A stretch of 47,521 bases of DNA from an uncultured Roseovarius sp. Lineage in GTDB: Bacteria > Pseudomonadota > Alphaproteobacteria > Rhodobacterales > Rhodobacteraceae. The translations under genes were made by a program, and so were the position numbers. Location: positions 1 through 47,521 of the forward strand of contig CAKSUL010000010.1 of NCBI GenBank assembly GCA_934501475.1, read 5' to 3'. Within the stretch, counting starts at the first letter, position 1, and each line of letters opens with the position of its first letter. The notes under the pieces are model-generated. The model was not told the DNA's origin, did not search any database, and worked only from the letters and a program-made list of their open reading frames with translations. Shown in pieces: positions 43,332 to 47,521 of this stretch.

Positions 43332-43408
43332 GGACCGATAGCTCAGCTGGATAGAGTACCTGACTACGAATCAGGGGGTCGGGGGTTCGAATCCTCCTCG
43401 GTCCGCCA
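43332..43408 (+). tRNA. tRNA-Arg (ACG)
   Basis: This is a 77-nucleotide gene with encoded CCA. The acceptor stem GGACCGA pairs with TCGGTCC, the D arm is GCTC/GAGT, and the anticodon arm is CCTGA-CTACGAA-TCAGG with anticodon ACG (arginine, reading CGN). The variable loop is followed by T arm GGGGG-TTCGAAT-CCTCC (one G-T pair), discriminator G and CCA (43406-43408). All arms fold. This isotype is a favoured integration site for islands, and an integrase gene starts 150 bases downstream. Confidence 0.96.
43388..43408 (+). other. Putative attL core at the 3' end of tRNA-Arg
   Basis: An integrase of the P4 type directly follows the tRNA, so the attachment core is expected in the last 20 or so bases of the tRNA. 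I looked for a second copy of this stretch downstream to 47521 and did not find one, so the right boundary lies beyond the window. The core limits are an inference from how such islands integrate. Confidence 0.4.
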
Positions 43409-43434
43409 CCGCCACATTTTATTTGATTTGAATG

Positions 43435-43457
43435 GGTCGCCTTGAGCGGCCTTTTTT
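43435..43457 (+). terminator. tRNA-Arg terminator
   Basis: The hairpin GGTCGC-CTTGA-GCGGCC (43435-43440, 43446-43451) has one T-G pair and is followed at once by six T residues (43452-43457). This is a classic intrinsic terminator for the tRNA transcript. Confidence 0.8.
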
Positions 43458-43557
43458 CTTTGTTTGTATGGGTTTCATGCAGCCCGTGCTTTGTCTTGAG
43501 TTTCTTTCGATGATGCCTATATTCATTCCTTGGGTGGTATGGAATGTGGTATTTTTG

Positions 43558-44766
43558 ATGGCCCTATCTGGCAAGCTGACAAAGAAACTGATCGAGAACC
43601 TCGGGCCGGGGCGGCATGGCGATGGCAATGGCCTTTATCTCGTTGTCGATCCATCGGGTGCGCGGCGCTGGATTGTCCGCGTGGTGGTTAAGGGGCAGAA
43701 GAACAAGAAGGGTGCACCGCTGCGCACGGACTTTGGTTTGGGTGGCGCAGATATTGTGACGCTGAACCAGGCGCGCGAACGGGCGCTGGAATATCGGCGC
43801 ATGGCCAAGCAGGGGCTGAACCCGCGTTTCAACGCGCGCCAAGAGGTTCCGACCTTTGAAGAGTTCGCCAAGCAGGTGCATATCGACCGGATGCCGACTT
43901 GGAAAAACGCCAAGCATGGCCAGCAATGGATCAACACCCTGCGCGATTACGCCTTTCCCAAAATCGGGCGTATGCCGATTGACAGCATCGACCAGCCCGA
44001 GGTGATGATGTGCCTCGCACCGATCTGGACCGAGAAGCACGAAACCGCAAAGCGATTGGCGCAAAGGATCAAGACGGTGCTGGACGTGGCGCGATCCAAG
44101 GGGTTTCGCTCAGGCGAGAACCCCGTGACTGCGATCAAGGACGCGCAAGCGCTGCCCAAGGTCAAAGCGAAGGTGAAGCATCACAACGCGATGCGCTGGC
44201 AGGACGTGCCTGCCTTCTATGCCGATCTGAAAACCCGTAACGCGATGGCCGCAAAGGCCCTGATGTTCACCTGCCTGACCGGCTCAAGGACGGGCGAGGC
44301 GCTTGGGTTGCGCTGGGAAGAGATCGACTTTGACGCGCGGCTCTGGACCTGCCCGGCGATCCGAATGAAAACTGGGACCGATCACCGGGTGCCGCTGACC
44401 GATGAAATGCTGGCGATCATCGAGCCGTTGAAGGCCATGCAATCCGATTATGTGTTTGAGGGCCAGAAGCGGCACAAGCCGCTGTCCAACATGTCGATGC
44501 TGATGCTCTTGCGCCGGATGCAGGTCGAGGGCGTCACGGTGCATGGCTTCCGCTCCACCTTCCGCGATTGGGCGTCGGAAGTGGCCAATGCGCCGCGTGA
44601 GGTTGCGGAAATGAGTCTGGCGCATACGGTGGGGTCGAATGTCGAGCGGGCATATGCACGGTCTGATTTGTTGGACAAGCGGCGAGTTTTGATGGCGCGG
44701 TGGTCCGATTTTGTCACCGAAACCAGCGGGAAGGTGGTCGACATCGCAGGGGCTGTGAAGAATTGA
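43558..44766 (+). CDS. Tyrosine-type integrase (P4/DUF4102 family)
   Basis: This is a 402-residue site-specific recombinase. The N-terminus is MALSGKLTKKLIENLGPGRHGDGNGLYLVVDPSGARRWIVRV, the DUF4102 arm-binding domain typical of tRNA-directed P4-like integrases. The core-binding domain (about 105-200) precedes the catalytic domain with R244 (GSRTGEAL), H329 and R332 (HGFRSTF), H356 (LAHTVG) and nucleophile Y366 (AYARSD); the set is complete. Start 43558 is by homology; in-frame ATGs upstream (for example 43513) could extend it. It is read away from the tRNA. Followed by an intrinsic terminator. Confidence 0.93.
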   Translation: MALSGKLTKKLIENLGPGRHGDGNGLYLVVDPSGARRWIVRVVVKGQKNKKGAPLRTDFGLGGADIVTLNQARERALEYRRMAKQGLNPRFNARQEVPTFEEFAKQVHIDRMPTWKNAKHGQQWINTLRDYAFPKIGRMPIDSIDQPEVMMCLAPIWTEKHETAKRLAQRIKTVLDVARSKGFRSGENPVTAIKDAQALPKVKAKVKHHNAMRWQDVPAFYADLKTRNAMAAKALMFTCLTGSRTGEALGLRWEEIDFDARLWTCPAIRMKTGTDHRVPLTDEMLAIIEPLKAMQSDYVFEGQKRHKPLSNMSMLMLLRRMQVEGVTVHGFRSTFRDWASEVANAPREVAEMSLAHTVGSNVERAYARSDLLDKRRVLMARWSDFVTETSGKVVDIAGAVKN

Positions 44767-44845
44767 AATGCCAAAAGGTGCCTCTAACAGCACCTTTTGG
44801 CCGGGATCGATCTGGTAGATTTGTTATTCAGCGAGATTGAAATGC
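44762..44845 (+). repeat. Short direct repeat pair flanking the integrase terminator
   Basis: ATTGAAATGC occurs twice, at 44762-44771 and 44836-44845, on either side of the terminator. The following bases are also similar (CCAAAAGGTGC and TGAAAGGGTGC). The spacing is 74 bases start to start. It could be a duplication remnant or recombinase arm site, or chance. Confidence 0.3.
44771..44800 (+). terminator. Integrase terminator
   Basis: An 11-bp perfect inverted repeat, CCAAAAGGTGC and GCACCTTTTGG, with an 8-base loop begins 5 bases after the integrase stop. The right arm carries four T residues. Good stem but no T-tract after it; likely a Rho-independent or bidirectional terminator. Confidence 0.65.
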
Positions 44846-44872
44846 TGAAAGGGTGCGCTTACCCTCCCCTTT

Positions 44873-45682
44873 ATGCAGCAAGAATCGCCACAAGAACGGG
44901 TTGAAGCTATCGTTGCCCGGTTGATTGGACCGCAGCCGCGCAATGCGCTGGCATTTGATAGCAATTGGGGCGGCCCACGACTGGATACGTCGAGGCCCAA
45001 CATACATGACAGCAAAAAGGAATTTTTGAAGGAACGGGATTCGGTTGCGTCCATTATTGGGCATTTAGAGAAGGTGTTGGCTGAGTTGCTTGGACCGAGG
45101 GATGATGTTCAAAAACAGGAGATGATCACGCGCTTAAATATCTCGGTTGATTTGGGCGCAAGGAAACCACAAAAGTTCGATGAATTCGAAACCGCATATG
45201 GTTTGGCTTTGCGTAACGTCGCACAAACCGGTTTTTTCTATAATTCTCAGATGGTAATATTAAGGATGATAATTGTTTATAAAGAAAGGCTTAAGGATCT
45301 CAAGGACCAAGAGAGCGAGTTTTGGAGCTTATCGAGCCGCGCGCCCAATTATTACGCGAGAACAATCGCTCTCAGGCTCGCACGCCTGTATGCCCAAAAC
45401 AAGCAGCAGAAGCCTACTTTTGGCACCGCGAGAGATGGGGGGCACCCGTCAACAGATTTTGGCCGGGCGCTTGAGGAAATTTTTGATGTTCTAAAAATTA
45501 AAGCAACCGTGCGGAATGCGGCGGAATGGGCGATTGATCAACTGACAGAAGACGAGATTAATCCGCCGGAAAATACGTTGATGGGAGGGCTATACGGCAT
45601 GGACCCTTCTTCTAACCCCGAAGGGCGGCAAGCAATGGAAGACCTTATCGCTACAATGCTGCCGAAAAGCCAAGAAAGTTAA
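44873..45682 (+). CDS. Island-encoded hypothetical protein, 269 aa
   Basis: I do not recognise this gene. It encodes 269 residues from MQQESPQERVEAIVARLIGP. The sequence is visibly richer in A and T than the flanking core genes, and rare-looking codons (ata, tta, aga) are frequent, a sign of recent transfer. The protein is mostly helical and charged, with no signal peptide or confident membrane span. Features are RLIGPQPRNALAFDSNW near the start, a long helical centre (about 60-170) and a C-terminal NAAEWAIDQLTEDEINPPENTLMGGLYGMDP. It is flanked by the integrase terminator and a 98-base gap before the HTH genes. Function unknown. Confidence 0.7.
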   Translation: MQQESPQERVEAIVARLIGPQPRNALAFDSNWGGPRLDTSRPNIHDSKKEFLKERDSVASIIGHLEKVLAELLGPRDDVQKQEMITRLNISVDLGARKPQKFDEFETAYGLALRNVAQTGFFYNSQMVILRMIIVYKERLKDLKDQESEFWSLSSRAPNYYARTIALRLARLYAQNKQQKPTFGTARDGGHPSTDFGRALEEIFDVLKIKATVRNAAEWAIDQLTEDEINPPENTLMGGLYGMDPSSNPEGRQAMEDLIATMLPKSQES

Positions 45683-45780
45683 GACCTTTTCACCCCACTG
45701 ATAAGGGGTTTCATGCTTTGTTCTCAACGTGACGGAAGCATGCTTAAACGTATCCAGTCCAACAAAACAGGATTGGAAAT

Positions 45781-45993
45781 ATGGCAAACCTATTTGAGCA
45801 AAACCGCAACTACGTCCTTGGCGACGATGAGTTGAACCTGATCGGCGACCGGGACAAGCTGGCCCAGTGGCGTCATAAGGGCATGGGGCCTGCATTCTAT
45901 CGCTTGGGCCGCAAGATCATTTACCGGGGCACTGACCTCAACGCATGGGCTGAGGCAAACCGGGTCGATCCCGCGAAGGCGGGGCGCGACTAA
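45781..45993 (+). CDS. Small helix-turn-helix protein (excisionase/AlpA-like)
   Basis: This 70-residue winged or MerR-type HTH protein of the HTH_17 kind: LAQWRHKGMGPAFYRLGRKIIYRGTDLNAWAEANR is the characteristic pattern of excisionase-like DNA-binding proteins. It is very likely a directionality factor or regulator of the island recombinases. An A-rich stretch with GGA (about 45774-45776) precedes the start. Its stop overlaps the start of the next gene (TAATG). No homology beyond the HTH is claimed. Confidence 0.82.
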   Translation: MANLFEQNRNYVLGDDELNLIGDRDKLAQWRHKGMGPAFYRLGRKIIYRGTDLNAWAEANRVDPAKAGRD

Positions 45994-46412
45994 TGGCCAA
46001 GCGTGTTTCGGCGCGCCGGGTCAAGATCCATCGCCAATACACCTATGACAGCGCCGCCGATGCGGTGGGCGTCACGCCCCACACGGTGCGGGCATGGCGA
46101 CCGGCGGGGCTTGCGGTGCTGGACAGCCAAAAGCCGCACCTGATCCTTGGCCATGAACTCAAGCGTTTCATTGAAAGCCGGATGCCAAAGACGTCCCGCA
46201 AACTTGCGCCAGATGAGTTCTATTGCATGTCGTGCCGCGCCCCACACGCGCCCTATGGGGCCATGGCGGACTACGTGCCGTACAACCCGGCGCGAGGCAG
46301 GCTGGTGGCGCTGTGCGGGGTCTGTGAGACGCCTTGCAACAAGTTCGTATCGCTCAGGATGTGCAATGAACTGGCTGAGATTCTGACCATTGCCACACGC
46401 CATAGATGCTGA
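45993..46412 (+). CDS. Helix-turn-helix protein with zinc ribbon
   Basis: This 139-residue protein has an N-terminal HTH (about residues 18-38, DSAADAVGVTPHTVRAWRPAGL) and a central zinc-ribbon-like region: C78-x2-C81 (YCMSCRAPH) and C108-x2-C111 (LCGVCETPC115). The central spacer is 26 residues. It is coupled to the preceding HTH gene and lies 104 bases upstream of the second recombinase. Genes of this type accompany tyrosine recombinases in alphaproteobacterial islands in my recollection; the exact role, such as recombination accessory or regulator, is not known. Confidence 0.8.
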   Translation: MAKRVSARRVKIHRQYTYDSAADAVGVTPHTVRAWRPAGLAVLDSQKPHLILGHELKRFIESRMPKTSRKLAPDEFYCMSCRAPHAPYGAMADYVPYNPARGRLVALCGVCETPCNKFVSLRMCNELAEILTIATRHRC

Positions 46413-46516
46413 CCCTAAGAGAACCCCACAAACCTAACGTGAAACACCACTTCCGGCGGGCCGCTGAATCCGGCGGAAATGACAGGCAAAACAAGGGTCA
46501 TCGAAAGGATCGGACC

Positions 46517-47521
46517 ATGGCAAAGTATATCGAGGAAAACGAGCGTATCAAACACGACTACGCCACCTATCTGCGCCACGCCAAAGGCCAGGACGAGAAG
46601 TCTATCGACAAGACGTTGGCCGCAATCCGTCAGTTCGAGGACAGTACGAAAACCAAGCCGTTCAAGAAATTCCATCGTCAACAGGCTGCGGACTTCAAGA
46701 CCTATCTGGCCAGGCAAAAGAACGCGAAGACGGGCAAGCCGCTGGCCTTCTCAACAGTCGATGCCACCTTACGGCTGGTCAAAGGGTTCTTTCACTGGCT
46801 GGTCAGTCGTGCGGGCTTCAAGCGTGTCCTGACCTATCCAGACGTCGAGTATTTCAACAACACGCTCAAGGCTGGCAGGGTGGCGCATACCCAGCGTGAA
46901 ACTCCCTATCCGTCCATGCAACAAGCCGCCCATGCGTTTCAGGCGATGCCGTTTGAGGGCGAGTTCCAGAAGCGCGACAAGGCGCTGTTCGCGTTCTTCA
47001 TGCTGACAGGCGCGCGGGATGGGGCGGTGGCGTCTCTGAAATTAAAACACGTCAACGTCGATCTGGGCCATGTGTTTCAGGATGCGCGCGAGGTGAACAC
47101 CAAGGCGGCGAAAACGATCATGTGCCAGTTCTTTCCGGTCGATCCCGCCTATCGCGAGTTTTTTACGGAATGGGTGAGGTTCCTGCGCGATGATAAGCTG
47201 TTCGGGCCGGAGGACGCGCTGTTTCCCAAGACCAAGACGGGCTATGTGCCGGGGCAGGGGCTTTGCAATTTGGGCCTGGCACGCGAAGGCTATGCCAATG
47301 CCTCGCCCCTTAACGCGATTATTCGGGGCGCTTTTGCCAATGTCCAATTGCCCCAGTTCACGCCGCATGCCTTCCGTAAGACGCTGACCAAATACGGCGA
47401 TGAAATCAGCACGACGATGGAGCAACGCAAGGCATGGTCGATGAACCTCGGCCACGAGAGCCTTGTCGTCACGGTGAATTCCTATCTACCAGTCACGGTT
47501 GAGCGCCAGATGGAGCTGATC
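46517..47521 (+). CDS. Second tyrosine-type recombinase (partial, runs off window)
   Basis: The frame begins MAKYIEENERIKHDYATYLR (46517), preceded by AAAGGATCGG, and is open to the window end (335 codons). The N-terminal SAM-like core-binding domain (about residues 10-125) shows KTLAAIRQFED and FSTVDATLRLVKGFFHWL. The catalytic domain has R167 (LTGARDGA), H284 and R287 (TPHAFRKT), H313 (NLGHES) and nucleophile Y323 (VNSYLP). All five positions are intact, so it should be active. It has no DUF4102 arm domain and differs in type from the integrase at 43558. C-terminus not seen. Confidence 0.9.
   Translation, partial: MAKYIEENERIKHDYATYLRHAKGQDEKSIDKTLAAIRQFEDSTKTKPFKKFHRQQAADFKTYLARQKNAKTGKPLAFSTVDATLRLVKGFFHWLVSRAGFKRVLTYPDVEYFNNTLKAGRVAHTQRETPYPSMQQAAHAFQAMPFEGEFQKRDKALFAFFMLTGARDGAVASLKLKHVNVDLGHVFQDAREVNTKAAKTIMCQFFPVDPAYREFFTEWVRFLRDDKLFGPEDALFPKTKTGYVPGQGLCNLGLAREGYANASPLNAIIRGAFANVQLPQFTPHAFRKTLTKYGDEISTTMEQRKAWSMNLGHESLVVTVNSYLPVTVERQMELI

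Noticed and set aside
45692..45709. Hairpin after the 269-residue gene (ACCCC...GGGGT)
   Set aside because: Only five base pairs with an 8-base loop; too weak to call a terminator with confidence.
1..47521. CRISPR array, insertion sequence, rRNA operon
   Set aside because: No regularly spaced repeats, no transposase reading frame with inverted termini, and no rRNA sequence were seen.

Overview
The window is high-GC alphaproteobacterial chromosome, almost certainly from the Roseobacter/Rhodobacteraceae group. Several things point there: the protein sequences, the frequent ATGA or GTGA stop/start overlaps, the acidic amino-acid ABC operon of the aap/bzt type, the neighbour order rpmH-rnpA-yidD-ttcA / yidC-MOSC-engB-argB, the order crcB-rluC-HAD-ATP12, and two small genes (4268-5433) that look lineage-restricted. 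Positions 1 to about 43.3 kb are core chromosome: gaps are short, coding is dense, and no insertion sequence or CRISPR array was seen.

Layout. 1-5.4 kb: accD (cut by the window edge), a CPBP membrane protease, ilvD with a coupled lipoprotein, and two conserved small genes. 5.4-8.5 kb: mutL-rmuC repair pair on the minus strand. 8.7-10.8 kb: a class A penicillin-binding protein. 10.9-12.2 kb: mlaA-mlaC lipid transport. 12.4-15.5 kb: type I secretion ABC and adaptor. 15.5-18.3 kb: RidA, GDPD, a FemAB/GNAT-like protein and PhhB, three of them coupled. 18.4-20.8 kb: a peroxiredoxin divergent from a ferredoxin-reductase-like flavoprotein coupled to rsmD. 20.8-22.0 kb: glycerate 2-kinase. 22.2-25.0 kb: a four-gene coupled operon (fluoride channel, pseudouridine synthase, HAD hydrolase, ATP12 chaperone). 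25.2-29.8 kb: aapJQMP amino-acid uptake, with stem-loops in the leader and in two intercistronic gaps. 29.8-39.4 kb: a long minus-strand block holding the tRNA and ribosome maturation and membrane-insertion genes (rpmH, rnpA, yidD, ttcA, yidC, engB), argB, a sterol-desaturase/ferredoxin/SixA trio, and an EAL phosphodiesterase with a dead GGDEF. 39.7-43.3 kb: a TVP38/TMEM64 protein paired with a mercuric-reductase-like flavoprotein, then an orphan histidine kinase.

At 43.3 kb a tRNA-Arg(ACG) marks a sharp change. Immediately 3' lies a P4-type tyrosine integrase. After it come an AT-richer orphan gene, two small helix-turn-helix genes (one with a zinc ribbon) and a second, unrelated tyrosine recombinase that runs off the window end. 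This is the left end of a genomic island integrated at the tRNA. The right attachment site is not in the window.

I found no clearly new multi-gene system. The points most worth a second look are the island's two-recombinase arrangement and its orphan gene, the RNA-structure series in the aap operon, the coupled trio of sterol desaturase-like, ferredoxin-like and SixA-like genes, and the MerA-like flavoprotein lacking the usual metal-handling cysteines. Most start sites were chosen by conserved N-termini, coupling or Shine-Dalgarno-like sequence, and are noted where uncertain.
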